Shown here: positions 1 through 9,297 of the stretch, one piece after another
Position numbering within the stretch: position 1 is the first letter of the stretch
How the letters are laid out: each line of letters begins with the position of its first letter
Assembly: GCA_021399345.1 (NCBI GenBank)
Contig: JAAFKI010000003.1
Span: forward strand, 1 to 34,517
DNA from: Candidatus Heimdallarchaeota archaeon
Lineage (GTDB): Archaea; Asgardarchaeota; Heimdallarchaeia; Heimdallarchaeales; Heimdallarchaeaceae
Length of the DNA: 34,517 nucleotides
Direction: 5' to 3'
Position numbers and translations under genes: made by a program
The notes under the pieces: model-generated
Databases searched by the model: none
Told to the model about the DNA's origin: nothing
Seen by the model: the letters and a program-made list of their open reading frames with translations, nothing else

Positions 1-2
1 CA

Positions 3-89
3 AGCTTGACAAAGCCCAAGTATAACAATCTGTTAATCTTTCCTGCTCCCTGTAGAAACGAAATTAAAAAACTAGTCAATGAGATATAA
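3..89 (+). CDS. Possible 3' end of a gene entering from the left edge
   Basis: The third plus-strand frame is open from the window edge to a TAA at 87-89 and gives 28 residues. They end in a hydrophobic strand (NNLLIFPAP) followed by a charged helix (NEIKKLVNEI). That pattern resembles the end of many alpha/beta enzymes, including PLP-dependent aminotransferases, but the piece is too short to assign. It would run convergently towards the minus-strand gene that ends at 414. It could equally be chance, since a 28-codon open frame is not rare in AT-rich DNA. Confidence 0.35.
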   Translation, partial: SLTKPKYNNLLIFPAPCRNEIKKLVNEI

Positions 90-413
90 AAAGAAAAAGG
101 AAAAAGAGTTAGTAATTGTAGTCATCATTATTTTTTCTGTCACAGGTATTTTCGAATTTCTCTTCAACTTGAGGTGGTTGAGGTAAGAATTTTGGTAAAT
201 TATTCTTATCAGTAAAGTCGTTTGAATCGTTGGTTATTTCTCTTATCGAGTAGTTAGCATATGTTCTTTGTTGTGGTATAATCGGAATTGCTAGAAAACA
301 ATAATGACTCCTAAGAAAATAAGATTCTTTTTCGAACTCATGATTTACAAATAGTGCAATTTTACAAAAAAATGTTCGTACTAGGGCTATCAAAATAAAA
401 AAGTTAGGAGAGG
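90..413. other. Intergenic stretch with no convincing gene
   Basis: This stretch separates the possible left-edge gene tail from the end of the first clear minus-strand gene. The minus strand has an open frame from 483 to 109, but its first part is read out of frame through the end of the neighbouring gene. The remainder is rich in Cys, Asn and Tyr, with no recognisable domain, signal or start with a ribosome-binding site. A decayed small gene cannot be excluded. No RNA gene or clear repeat was seen. Confidence 0.4.
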
Positions 414-1262
414 TTATCTCCTTTTCTTTATAGCTACTACAATAACACCTATTCCGAAGAATGCAACAAGACCAGTAACCCATTCAAAAGCCATATTATT
501 AGGACTTGTGATGTTTTGCAAGAGGAAGTTGTATTTTATTGTGAAACCCATTGCACTTACTTTCATGTAAATTTTGATTTCTTCAAGTACTCCATCTAAG
601 GCATCATAGATAATGTCTAGAGAGATTTCTCCTGAAACAGTAATTCCTCCTTCCGAAAGCTTCATATCTACACCAGAATTAACTGTCAATTTCTTCTCTG
701 TTAGTTCTACAGTGTAGTATAGCTCAACACCTGGTTCAGGTTCTTCTGAAATTTCATTTGCTTTCAGTTCGGTATAGAAGAGCTCAAAGAAACTAGAATT
801 TGTTGATCCATATACATAGGTTAATGGTAAAATGAATGGAAATAATCCACTTGCAAATGATCCATATAGCATACCTGTAGTATAATCAAAGAATTCAATA
901 TCTGTTGAGTTTTCAGTTATTAGAACATTATCGAGATAAAAATCTGCCCAATTTCCAGAATGTGAGAAAAGGTCTTCAGGGTTAGTTAACGGAAGATCAT
1001 TGAGATCTTGTTTAAGTACCATCTTAAATACTGAACCTACTCCCCATTCAACTCCAGCAACAATGTCATAATCTACATCTTCAACGCCTTCAAAGTTGAA
1101 TGCATTCTTTTTCAACTCCCATTCTAATACAGCTCCTGTAATTAATTCTTCATGGAAATAAAAACCATCAGGAACGGTTACAGCAGAGGTTTGCATAGCT
1201 ATTGGTGCTATGATTAAAAACAAAACTGTGATAATACCAATTTTTTTCAATTTATTTTTCAC
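414..1262 (-). CDS. Secreted, C-terminally membrane-anchored protein of unknown function
   Basis: The N-terminus has several lysines followed by a hydrophobic stretch (IGIITVLFLIIAPIAM) ending near TSA, a typical signal peptide. The body of about 220 residues is acidic and strand-rich. The C-terminus has one membrane helix (VTGLVAFFGIGVIVVAI) and a KKRR stop-transfer sequence, so the protein should sit on the cell surface with its body outside. The longest frame begins with TTG at 1277; I prefer the GTG at 1262, which still leaves a complete signal peptide and lies beyond a hairpin that covers the TTG. A TATA-like stretch near 1315-1324 suggests its own promoter although the ABC ATPase gene ends 91 bases upstream. 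No family is recognised. The shape is like many Asgard surface proteins, and a role with the adjacent ABC system is only inferred. Confidence 0.75.
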   Translation of the reverse strand: MKNKLKKIGIITVLFLIIAPIAMQTSAVTVPDGFYFHEELITGAVLEWELKKNAFNFEGVEDVDYDIVAGVEWGVGSVFKMVLKQDLNDLPLTNPEDLFSHSGNWADFYLDNVLITENSTDIEFFDYTTGMLYGSFASGLFPFILPLTYVYGSTNSSFFELFYTELKANEISEEPEPGVELYYTVELTEKKLTVNSGVDMKLSEGGITVSGEISLDIIYDALDGVLEEIKIYMKVSAMGFTIKYNFLLQNITSPNNMAFEWVTGLVAFFGIGVIVVAIKKRR

Positions 1263-1265
1263 CCA

Positions 1266-1290
1266 CTTAGTCTTCAAAGTGAAGACAAGT
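1266..1290 (-). promoter_or_regulatory. Inverted repeat at the 5' end of the surface-protein gene
   Basis: The arms GTCTTC and GAAGAC are separated by AAAGT and extended outwards by ACTT/AAGT with a one-base bulge. The repeat lies about 25-30 bases downstream of a TATA-like stretch on the minus strand, where transcription would begin, and it includes the possible TTG start at 1277. It could be an operator or an RNA hairpin controlling translation. Confidence 0.4.
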
Positions 1291-1353
1291 CTAAAATTTC
1301 ATATGTATTTTATTCTATAAAAAGGTTTAGAATCTATTTGGGAAGAAGAAAAA

Positions 1354-3108
1354 TCACTTCTTCTTGGTTTTTCGTTTTCCTTTGTTTTTCTTGATTTGAA
1401 GGTATTCTGTAACAATTTCCTTCAGATCTTTCTTAGTGACTCTACTGTCATCTAGAACAGTACCATCTAGCAGACGAATGTGTCGAAAACCAGGTCGAAG
1501 AAGTGTAAGGTCATGTGAGCAAGTGACAATTGTCGCTTGATTGATTCTAACTATATCCATTAATAAATCCATTATAGAACGTGCAAGGTCTGTATCCAGA
1601 TTTGCTGTTGGTTCATCAGCAAGAATCACACTTGTCCTTCTTGTTAAAGCAGTTGCTAGAGCAGCTCTCTGTTTTTCCCCTTCTGATAGTTCTCCAGGAT
1701 AAGATTCAAGTTTATGATCAATAAAGCACTCCTTTGCTATGGATAGACTATAATCATTATCACTTTTACTTCTAGAGAATATATTAGGAAGTATAAAATT
1801 ATCCTTAATCGGCAAAGGACCGAACAGATTATTATGTTGAGTAATATATGCTATATTGTTCAATCTAAAAAGTGATACTTGCTTTTCACCTGAATCACTT
1901 ATAGAGAAATTTTGCACTTTAATGGATCCTTTGTTTGGCTTGATCAATCCAGCAATGAGATTTAGAAGGGTGGTTTTGCCAACTCCTGAAGGACCAGAAA
2001 TAAAAACAAAATCTCCTTTATCAATGTTTAAATCAAGATCTGAAATCACTTCTGTATAACCAGCTCTAGATTGATAACCTTTTGTCATTTTCTTAATTTT
2101 CACAATAGGTTTAGCTTTCTCAGGTGGGATGAATTCTCTACCTAGAAGCTTTTCAACCTCTTCAAAGGAGACCTGTTCAATTTTCTCATCAAAATCATCT
2201 AAAGGACTAGATACAATCTCGTAGACTTCTTCCCTAGTAACTTTTTCAGGATTCCAAAGAAGCCCTATTTTTCGTGATGGATGGGTGTCAAATTCTACAA
2301 GTTCCCCTAATCCTGTAACAGTTTTGATTTCATCAGGAATTCTAACATAATTAGATTGGTCCAAATAGGCTCGGTTCAACTCTGTAGCATGTAAAAGAAA
2401 TTCCAATTCATCTTTACCAATATCCTTACCAATACCTGCAAGTTTGCCATCTCGTATAACAAAACTTTTCTCGAAAACATTTCTGTACCTAATATCATGT
2501 GTAACAACTAGAATCGTTTTACCCATTTCCAGATTGACTTGTTTGATAGTATCTATCATATCTTGCGTGTTCATCGAATCTAATTGACCAGTAGGTTCAT
2601 CTGCGAGTAAAATGGTGGGATTCTTGGACAAGGCTACACCCATTGCCAATCTCATTGCCTCTCCACCTGATAATTTATCAACTGTATTCTGCTCGACGTG
2701 TTTAAGATTTAGAATTTTTAGTAGTTCATCAACCTCTTTATTAGATTGTTCTTTTGGCAGGAAAAATAGTTTTTTTGGGATCAAGAGATTCTGTCTAACA
2801 TTTAGATGTGTGAACAGATTCTCACTAGTGAATTGATTTATAATTCCTAGATGATTAAATCTAAATTCTCTTCTTTCAAACTCATCTAGTTTCCCAAAAT
2901 CCTTTCCTTTGATTATTACATCTCCACTAGTAGGTTGTTCTATACCAGAAAGAATTCTTACTAGAGTGGTCTTGCCGCTTCCTGAAGGACCGATAATTGA
3001 GACAAGCTCACCTTCCTTCACTTTCAAATCCATTCCTCTTAACGCTGCAACTTTAAGTTCTGTATCAGAATCATAATAGACTTTTATCACATCATTACAT
3101 GTTATCAT
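1354..3108 (-). CDS. ABC transporter ATPase with two fused nucleotide-binding domains (MacB/LolD-like)
   Basis: Two complete ABC ATPase domains lie in one chain. Counting from the longer frame, domain 1 has Walker A GPSGSGKT (about 53-60), Q-loop NQ, signature LSGGE (159-163), Walker B ILLADEP and an H-loop THD near 217. Domain 2 has Walker A GPSGVGKT (about 385), signature LSEGE (487-491), Walker B VILADEP and SHD near 545. A charged linker of about 110 residues joins them. All catalytic residues look intact in both halves. The domains belong to the MacB/LolD/FtsE group, which powers FtsX-type permeases. The longer frame starts at 3147, but the ATG at 3108 has GGAG about 10 bases upstream and sits 7 bases after the stop of the permease gene, so the two are co-transcribed. 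The fused ATPase matches the two FtsX modules in that permease. Confidence 0.92.
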   Translation of the reverse strand: MITCNDVIKVYYDSDTELKVAALRGMDLKVKEGELVSIIGPSGSGKTTLVRILSGIEQPTSGDVIIKGKDFGKLDEFERREFRFNHLGIINQFTSENLFTHLNVRQNLLIPKKLFFLPKEQSNKEVDELLKILNLKHVEQNTVDKLSGGEAMRLAMGVALSKNPTILLADEPTGQLDSMNTQDMIDTIKQVNLEMGKTILVVTHDIRYRNVFEKSFVIRDGKLAGIGKDIGKDELEFLLHATELNRAYLDQSNYVRIPDEIKTVTGLGELVEFDTHPSRKIGLLWNPEKVTREEVYEIVSSPLDDFDEKIEQVSFEEVEKLLGREFIPPEKAKPIVKIKKMTKGYQSRAGYTEVISDLDLNIDKGDFVFISGPSGVGKTTLLNLIAGLIKPNKGSIKVQNFSISDSGEKQVSLFRLNNIAYITQHNNLFGPLPIKDNFILPNIFSRSKSDNDYSLSIAKECFIDHKLESYPGELSEGEKQRAALATALTRRTSVILADEPTANLDTDLARSIMDLLMDIVRINQATIVTCSHDLTLLRPGFRHIRLLDGTVLDDSRVTKKDLKEIVTEYLQIKKNKGKRKTKKK

Positions 3109-3115
3109 TCTTTCA

Positions 3116-6100
3116 TCACTCCAAATTTTTAGGTCTATATTTAGCAAAATTCCTCTTCATTGATACTATGAATATTGAATAGAATAGCAGTGGAATTCCC
3201 AAGAAAATAACCAAACCTACATGATATGGTATTATAGTTTTAAATGGTAATCCACCAGAATATGGCGGACTTATGAATATCAAACTAAATAGACGAAGTA
3301 ATCCATATCCTCCAGCAGCTCCTATTGCCAATCCTGGTAGTATACAAGCTATAAACAGTTCCATTGCTGATAAAAAGATAATCCTATTCGTTGGCAAACC
3401 TATTTTCTTCATTATATCATGTTTGACAACTCTTCGTTGAAGTATCTTCAAAGGATTACTTAGTGAAGTAAATACTACAGCTGCTATACAAATTATAATT
3501 CCAAATACAAATTCAGCTACTAACACTGAATAAAAAGGAATTATATTGAATAGTCTTACATCAGCCATTTCATTTGTTGTTTGAACTTCAAGTCCCAAAT
3601 CTGTCTTTAGTTTAGTTGCAAATTCCTCTTGATTCACTCCATCTTTAATATTAATCAACAATCTCTCAAATGTTCTTTCGTTTATTTCTATCAAATCCGC
3701 AATCAATAGAAAACTCTCCAAAGTCATTACCAAAGAGTATATTTCTGAGGGGAAATATGGATCATTTTGTTCATCAGAACCTTCATCATAAACTATCGGG
3801 AAGTAATTGAAATTCGATACGATGTTAAATTGAATTAAAGTATCATTCACTGGACCTTCCCTCACAAAATAGTAGATGTCCTCTTCATCTGCTAGATATT
3901 TATGAAATGGCTCTGATACTAACATACTTTTTGAATTATTTAGTTGTACAATTGTAGAATCCCAATCTTCAAACAGGTTCTTCTTAGGCTTATAAGCCGT
4001 GGAAAGATAGTCTTCCGTATCATTTAATAAAAAGAATTCAAAATTATTCCAATGGTAACTTCCTTTTATCTGAGATACATTTGTTATTGATACGATTTCC
4101 GAATATCCTAGAAGTTCAGTAGCTACAGAAGCATTATAGTCATCCCAGTTAGTTATATAGATGTCACTTCCTCCGTAGAAATATGCTTCTGCCATGGTTT
4201 TATCTTGAATCAACATCGGTGAAACTGCAAACGGTATAACTAAACTCACCAATATTATATACGTTAGAAAAGTGTTGTTGAATAGTTTGATATCTGATCT
4301 AATCTCAACCAGTGAAAGTGAGAAAAGATTCTTCCTTATAGCCCAAGCAGTTTTACTTATAGCAATCATGAGAATCTTATGTATTTCTCTGATAAGTAAT
4401 CCCGTTCCAAGCAAAGCAATCATAACTCCGATCCCCATAAGATAGATGAAAATTACTAACAAAGCTGAACCTGATGAGATAATATCAAAGGCATATATGC
4501 TAAGTAACCAATAAGATAAGACAGTTAGTCCTACTCCAAATCCTATGGTTAGAATATAGTGGAATTTGATATTTTTCATTAACTGAATAAATTGCTTTGG
4601 AGGTTTCTCTACTTTCTTCTTTGTTTTAGAAATGATGATAATTCTTGGAACAGAAATAATTACCAAGAGCAGGAAAGTTGCACTCATTGCTGCGGGTAAA
4701 CTTACTAGACTAAGAGAGTAGAAAGGAGATTCAAATGTAATGAATTTGTTAATCTTGAGTAATGCTGGGAGTAATAACATGTTTACTCCAAAACCTAGGA
4801 ATGTAGCTACTAACGATTCAAAGAATTTCATGGAGGAATAAATGAATGTAATCATACCCGTTGAGACTCCCTTTGAACTTAGAATTCTGATTTCTTGCTC
4901 GAAACTTGTACTAAATATTTCGTTTACCTCAAATGTCAAGAACAATGCTAGATAAAGAATAGGGATAGATAGGAATATTATCAAGAACTGTGTGGTTTGC
5001 ATTTCAAATCCTATTTCTCCAAATAGGTAAACTAGTTCTCCTAGTACTTCCCAGCTTCCATCTTGATCAAAAACAAACTTAAAAGGACCTTCATCTCTAA
5101 TTTGGTTTATTTCTTCAATAAGCGCTTCTAAATCTTTAGGATTCAATGAACTAAAATCGTATCGGAATTGTACTCTTCCCATTAAATCAAAACTATACGT
5201 CGATACATTTTCGAAATTTTCTAAATAATAGGGTGTAAATGTAACTAGAGTTGGAAGATAACTATAAGATATACTTGATATAGGATCTGATGGAAGGTTA
5301 TAAGCATCACAGATAGTCTCAAGTAGTGAATGTGGTGGTTCAAAATATACTCCTACAACCGTAAGATTCATTTTAGAGAAGTCTACAAAACCAGCATTTG
5401 ATGTAGAATTTACAGCTAAAACGTCATCAACTTTAATGTTATAGTAATCTGACGCATAAGATGAAATCAGCACTTCATTTGTCTGACTAGGTAATCTACC
5501 TTCGACAATTAGTTGATTAATAACAGAACTATAATTCTCCTGAGCTCCAAGATAAGTAATTGGCATATAATCGTCATATCCACTCGAGAAATTGTATGAA
5601 ATTAGATATGATTCATAAGCATAATTGTAACCTGATATAATACTTGTAAACAAAGACGTTGATGTCGTTATGCGATTCATGATCACACTCATAGCCATTT
5701 CTGTATAATTTTCGTTGATATAATTCTGTGCAGCATCAGATGTTTCTACAAGATTGAAATTATACCTAAGCGAGAGATTATTATCATGGTTAACATTGGC
5801 TGATTCTACATATTGCATTATCAGAGTATTTCTTTTCGAATCAAACAAAGTAGCACTTGTAACAATTATTGAAGCTAGTATTGTTAAACCTAAGAGACTT
5901 ATTAGTAATCTTTTCTTATTTGCCTTCCATAGTGTAAAAATCAGATTTGAAGAATTTTTAGTAAATAACCACAAATTGATGAAAACCAGTTTCCATTTTT
6001 CCATATTCGGTACTATAGGTCTAGTTAAGAAAATGACCATTTTTCTAACTGAACGATTTATTCTCTTCCGAAAGATTGCATAGACTATTCCTATGAAAGC

Positions 6101-7429
6101 TATCGGGACAATAATTGCTGACCAATATTTTATCCAAAAATAAGCGAAAGATGAGTATCCTTTTAATGCAAATAATAGAGGTGTCGCTGGAACATAAACA
6201 TCTAAATCAGTATAAATTTTTAGTGAATAAATGTATTTATCGATGAATTTGTATTCTTCAATTTCCTTTGATTCTATTTTGGAAAAATAATGACCAGCAT
6301 ACGAACCATTAGCCATTATAAAACAACTAAAAGAAACATATGGATAATCTGTGCTATATTCATCAATTACTATTTTGTCCTGTTGTAGAGTTTGGTTATC
6401 ATCCATTATTACTGTAAAAGTTTTGGCAGTGTTATCATAATTTCTGCTTCTAGGGCTCACAGGATATTCAAGATAGAAGAAATCAGATTCTATATAGGAT
6501 ATGTATGTGTAATTTTCATAGGAGAAGATTTCGAAAGTCCCCCAGAAATAATCATCAAGATTAATATGCCTAAAAGAGTTATCATCAATTGTTTCATTGA
6601 TACCAAATTTAGTTGCAGAAATAGTATTTTCAGTCATCATAACTAAATAGAACTTCTTATCCGTACTTACAGTAATCTGAGCACTAAACCATCCAAAATC
6701 AAGCTCATAGACTGTAGAATTATAATGACCAGATTCCGTTATTCCAACTAAATATAGAGTTATGGAATCAGCTGTTTCATTAAAATTATAACTTTGGTAA
6801 AATGCAAATACTTGATTATCAACTAGTAAAATTTCACTAAGATCATATAGTGGATATGGAAGATCATGAATTTTGATGATTTCAGTTCCATTAAAGAAAT
6901 GCCTTATGTGATTAATTCTTGTATCACCATAACTTACATAACTAGGAAGCAAAATATGATAACTTTCCTCGTCTTGAAAAACTCCCATGTTATAATATTC
7001 ATCATGAGACGTGTATAAGGTGGTTATTGATGAAGTACCATTGTTCCAGCTATACACCTTTATCACTGTTCCATAGATTTGACCTCTATAGGCATAGAAT
7101 AATGAAACAGAACCATTGAGTTCTTTTACTTCAAAAAGATCAAAGGGATAATAATCTCTTTCTAGCTCATTAATTTTATTCTCAAAGACATGAAAAATTG
7201 CAAAGGATCCATTATAGAAGATCATTTGCATAAAGAAGTGAGATTGATTGAAACTATCAACAACTGTTTCAGTTAGAATGTAACTAACATCTTTAGTATT
7301 TTTAGTAAGCAAGAAATTGTCATTAATAGTTGGAGTTGCGAGAGCGTTAGTATGATGTACAGCTACTGTAGAAAACACCATTATCAATATAATAGAAAAT
7401 ACAATTCCCTTTGAGAAACTTCCCTTCAT
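3116..7429 (-). CDS. Giant FtsX/MacB-type ABC permease with large extracellular domains
   Basis: About 1437 residues, far longer than the 400-850 usual for FtsX-type permeases. In order: a signal-like hydrophobic N-terminus; a strand-rich, aromatic ectodomain of about 390 residues that may be propeller-like; a membrane helix near 430-450; a helix near 505-527; a periplasmic-core-like ectodomain; three membrane helices forming a first FtsX module (around 845-950); two more helices; a helix and second ectodomain; and a final three-helix FtsX module. It therefore looks like two MacB-type half permeases plus an extra N-terminal domain in one chain. The ATG at 7429 is preferred because AAGGTGA lies 9 bases upstream, against 3 bases for the ATG at 7435. 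The downstream fused ATPase is its obvious partner. FtsX-type systems usually move lipids, lipoproteins or peptides, or transmit mechanical force; the substrate here is unknown. Confidence 0.88.
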   Translation of the reverse strand: MKGSFSKGIVFSIILIMVFSTVAVHHTNALATPTINDNFLLTKNTKDVSYILTETVVDSFNQSHFFMQMIFYNGSFAIFHVFENKINELERDYYPFDLFEVKELNGSVSLFYAYRGQIYGTVIKVYSWNNGTSSITTLYTSHDEYYNMGVFQDEESYHILLPSYVSYGDTRINHIRHFFNGTEIIKIHDLPYPLYDLSEILLVDNQVFAFYQSYNFNETADSITLYLVGITESGHYNSTVYELDFGWFSAQITVSTDKKFYLVMMTENTISATKFGINETIDDNSFRHINLDDYFWGTFEIFSYENYTYISYIESDFFYLEYPVSPRSRNYDNTAKTFTVIMDDNQTLQQDKIVIDEYSTDYPYVSFSCFIMANGSYAGHYFSKIESKEIEEYKFIDKYIYSLKIYTDLDVYVPATPLLFALKGYSSFAYFWIKYWSAIIVPIAFIGIVYAIFRKRINRSVRKMVIFLTRPIVPNMEKWKLVFINLWLFTKNSSNLIFTLWKANKKRLLISLLGLTILASIIVTSATLFDSKRNTLIMQYVESANVNHDNNLSLRYNFNLVETSDAAQNYINENYTEMAMSVIMNRITTSTSLFTSIISGYNYAYESYLISYNFSSGYDDYMPITYLGAQENYSSVINQLIVEGRLPSQTNEVLISSYASDYYNIKVDDVLAVNSTSNAGFVDFSKMNLTVVGVYFEPPHSLLETICDAYNLPSDPISSISYSYLPTLVTFTPYYLENFENVSTYSFDLMGRVQFRYDFSSLNPKDLEALIEEINQIRDEGPFKFVFDQDGSWEVLGELVYLFGEIGFEMQTTQFLIIFLSIPILYLALFLTFEVNEIFSTSFEQEIRILSSKGVSTGMITFIYSSMKFFESLVATFLGFGVNMLLLPALLKINKFITFESPFYSLSLVSLPAAMSATFLLLVIISVPRIIIISKTKKKVEKPPKQFIQLMKNIKFHYILTIGFGVGLTVLSYWLLSIYAFDIISSGSALLVIFIYLMGIGVMIALLGTGLLIREIHKILMIAISKTAWAIRKNLFSLSLVEIRSDIKLFNNTFLTYIILVSLVIPFAVSPMLIQDKTMAEAYFYGGSDIYITNWDDYNASVATELLGYSEIVSITNVSQIKGSYHWNNFEFFLLNDTEDYLSTAYKPKKNLFEDWDSTIVQLNNSKSMLVSEPFHKYLADEEDIYYFVREGPVNDTLIQFNIVSNFNYFPIVYDEGSDEQNDPYFPSEIYSLVMTLESFLLIADLIEINERTFERLLINIKDGVNQEEFATKLKTDLGLEVQTTNEMADVRLFNIIPFYSVLVAEFVFGIIICIAAVVFTSLSNPLKILQRRVVKHDIMKKIGLPTNRIIFLSAMELFIACILPGLAIGAAGGYGLLRLFSLIFISPPYSGGLPFKTIIPYHVGLVIFLGIPLLFYSIFIVSMKRNFAKYRPKNLE

Positions 7430-7542
7430 AACCATTATTCACCTTCTGATGATATAAATTTAATCTACATTAAACATAGTCTTTAAAAAAACTGTTTGTG
7501 TATATTTGAACACATTTTGCGCAAATCTTTCTTAGACAAAAT

Positions 7543-8151
7543 TCATCCAAATACATGATTTATAGAGAATTTGTCAAAGAAGAAAACCCCATAATATGTA
7601 GCTAGAGCGAAAATAACTCCTAGAATTAAAGCTACTCCATAAACTATGTAATCATTTATATCAATTGGCTGTTTAATTTTTCTAACAGTAAAGTATGTTG
7701 TTGTTCCCAAAATACCAGCAATAATGAAATAGACAATAGTTAATGCTAGAAAAATCGAAGATCCTTGAGCTTTTTCTAGTGATATATATGGAATTATTTT
7801 TACTGAATTAATTATGAGTGAAATAATTACTCCTAATTGAATAGCAGTTAAAACAAAATAGTCACCATTTGTTTTCTTCTTTAAAGAGTAAAGCCATAAT
7901 AGATTGAATCCATATGAAAGGAGTATAACAAAAAATCCTGCAGATATCAGGAAAACTACTGTTTGAATTGCAGAATGCCAAACTGTATAAAAGTCTATAA
8001 AGAACGCTCCTACGAATGTTGCAGGACCAAGAATCAAGCTAGCAACAACTAAATAAGGATTGGTATACCAAGACTTATTCAATTTCCGAATTTCGTTACT
8101 AACTACATCCTCTTCCTCAAGTTGATTATCTTGACTTGATTCTTTACTCAT
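7543..8151 (-). CDS. Five-helix integral membrane protein, function unknown
   Basis: The first 30 residues are charged and cytoplasm-like (ESSQDNQLEEEDV). Five hydrophobic segments follow, starting near YLVVASLILGPATFVGAF, VVFLISAGFFVILLSYGF, VLTAIQLGVIISLIINSV, IFLALTIVYFIIAGILG and YGVALILGVIFALATYY. No catalytic or binding motif is visible and no family is recognised. The ATG at 8151 has no ribosome-binding site, but an ATTTATTAT box lies about 27 bases upstream, so the transcript may be leaderless. It is divergent from the kinase gene at 8256 and lies about 110 bases upstream of the giant permease gene, so it may be transcribed separately from it. Confidence 0.75.
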   Translation of the reverse strand: MSKESSQDNQLEEEDVVSNEIRKLNKSWYTNPYLVVASLILGPATFVGAFFIDFYTVWHSAIQTVVFLISAGFFVILLSYGFNLLWLYSLKKKTNGDYFVLTAIQLGVIISLIINSVKIIPYISLEKAQGSSIFLALTIVYFIIAGILGTTTYFTVRKIKQPIDINDYIVYGVALILGVIFALATYYGVFFFDKFSINHVFG

Positions 8152-8171
8152 TAGTCAATTAGGAAATTGAA

Positions 8172-8190
8172 TCGATAATAAATCTATCGA
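8172..8190. promoter_or_regulatory. Inverted repeat over the promoter of the five-helix membrane protein
   Basis: The arms TCGATA and TATCGA are separated by seven bases and coincide with the probable TATA box of the minus-strand gene starting at 8151, in the divergent region with the kinase gene. A regulator bound here would block the basal factors. Six-base arms in AT-rich DNA give only modest support. Confidence 0.3.
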
Positions 8191-8255
8191 AGAAACCAGA
8201 AATATTGAGAATCTTTGAGAGAAACAATTAAAACAATTATTCTACAGTTTGAGCT

Positions 8256-9296
8256 ATGGAAATTGATAACTCAGTTTATGGGGTCTTAAATTATCAACAA
8301 CTAGAAAATTTTTGTAAAAAGATGTCTGTAAACGCTGAGAATCTCAAAGCAAATTTTGATGGTTGGAGAAAACTAGTTCTTTATACTGAGGATTTAATAT
8401 TCTTATTTCCTAGAAATCCTGATGGAATTGAATGGTTGGATACTGAAATCTCTGCTTATGAATTTCTTAATAAATACAATATTCAAGCAATTCCAAGGTT
8501 CATAGAAAGAGTTAGAAAACCTGAAATATCATTTTATGAGTTCGTAGCAGTTTCAAGGTTGAAGGGAGAAGCTTACTCAAAATATGAAAAAGAAACAACC
8601 TATGAAGAAATCACTAAATTATTAGAAGATTTAGCTAGACTTTTTACTTTATGGCATAACATACCACTTGAAGAGATTCCTAGTAATATAAAGACTAGAA
8701 AAATCCATGATGAAACAATATATCATTGGGAATTGAAATTCTTAGACCCTAAAACTACAGATGAAGCATTCAATTTTGTTCTAGAAAATATTAAGCAGCA
8801 GATAAATAAAAACAAACAAGCTTTTTTAGAAATTCTGATTTCTAAAGAAACTGAACAAATATGGAGAGAATGTTTGAAAGAATTAGTATCGTTAGATTCA
8901 GTTTTGTTACATAGTGACATACATGAAGATCAAATATTGATAGATTCAAAAGATAGCATGAATATAAGCGGAATTATAGATTGGGAAACTGTGAGAATAG
9001 GGAATCCTGTTTGGGAATTTAATTTCTTTGAGTGGGGTTTTGGAATCTGGAAATGGTGGAAGCATTTTTCAGAAATAAGAAGTAATATGTGGGAAATGTA
9101 TCTCTCTGAAAGAAGAATTCAGTTGAAATACTTGGAAGGTTTAGATTTATTTTATACCCTCTCAGAATTCTTAATTGTTTTAGATTCAAAGAAATCTCTT
9201 GCAACACTAATTGAAAATGAACAAGAGAAGTCCATTCAGAGATGTCTAGAAAAATTAGTGTCAATTACTGAAAAATTAAGAAAAGAAAAGAAGTAA
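8256..9296 (+). CDS. Aminoglycoside-phosphotransferase-like kinase
   Basis: A 346-residue cytoplasmic protein with the catalytic core of the APH/choline-kinase fold. The catalytic loop is HSDIHEDQILID (219-230), with Asp221 as catalytic base, and the metal-binding motif IIDWE follows with Asp242. The segment WRKLVLYTEDLIFLFPR (38-54) fits the N-lobe strand region. In the classical loop (HGDLxxxN) the Mg-ligand position is Asn; here it is Gln226, and other family members also vary at this site. APH-fold enzymes phosphorylate small hydroxyl compounds such as sugars, choline, homoserine or antibiotics; the substrate cannot be told from the sequence. The gene runs alone and converges with the ABC exporter gene, with one base between the two stops. 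Confidence 0.85.
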   Translation: MEIDNSVYGVLNYQQLENFCKKMSVNAENLKANFDGWRKLVLYTEDLIFLFPRNPDGIEWLDTEISAYEFLNKYNIQAIPRFIERVRKPEISFYEFVAVSRLKGEAYSKYEKETTYEEITKLLEDLARLFTLWHNIPLEEIPSNIKTRKIHDETIYHWELKFLDPKTTDEAFNFVLENIKQQINKNKQAFLEILISKETEQIWRECLKELVSLDSVLLHSDIHEDQILIDSKDSMNISGIIDWETVRIGNPVWEFNFFEWGFGIWKWWKHFSEIRSNMWEMYLSERRIQLKYLEGLDLFYTLSEFLIVLDSKKSLATLIENEQEKSIQRCLEKLVSITEKLRKEKK

Positions 9297-9297
9297 A

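Noticed and set aside
109-483. Minus-strand open frame of 124 codons at the left edge
   Set aside because: Its start lies inside the end of the 414-1262 gene in another frame, and the remainder has no domain, no ribosome-binding site and a Cys/Asn/Tyr-rich composition typical of chance frames in AT-rich DNA.
5754-6083. Plus-strand open frame inside the giant permease gene
   Set aside because: It is antisense to a long, well-supported coding sequence and has no family resemblance. Similar antisense frames at 1856-2059, 2612-2836, 11626-12003, 14334-14570 and 15384-15656 were rejected for the same reason.
7496-7513. TGTGT and ACACA arms separated by eight bases, resembling a PadR-type site
   Set aside because: It lies about 70 bases before the giant permease gene, but the five-base arms are weak and no PadR gene is adjacent. 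It is not strong enough to list as an operator.
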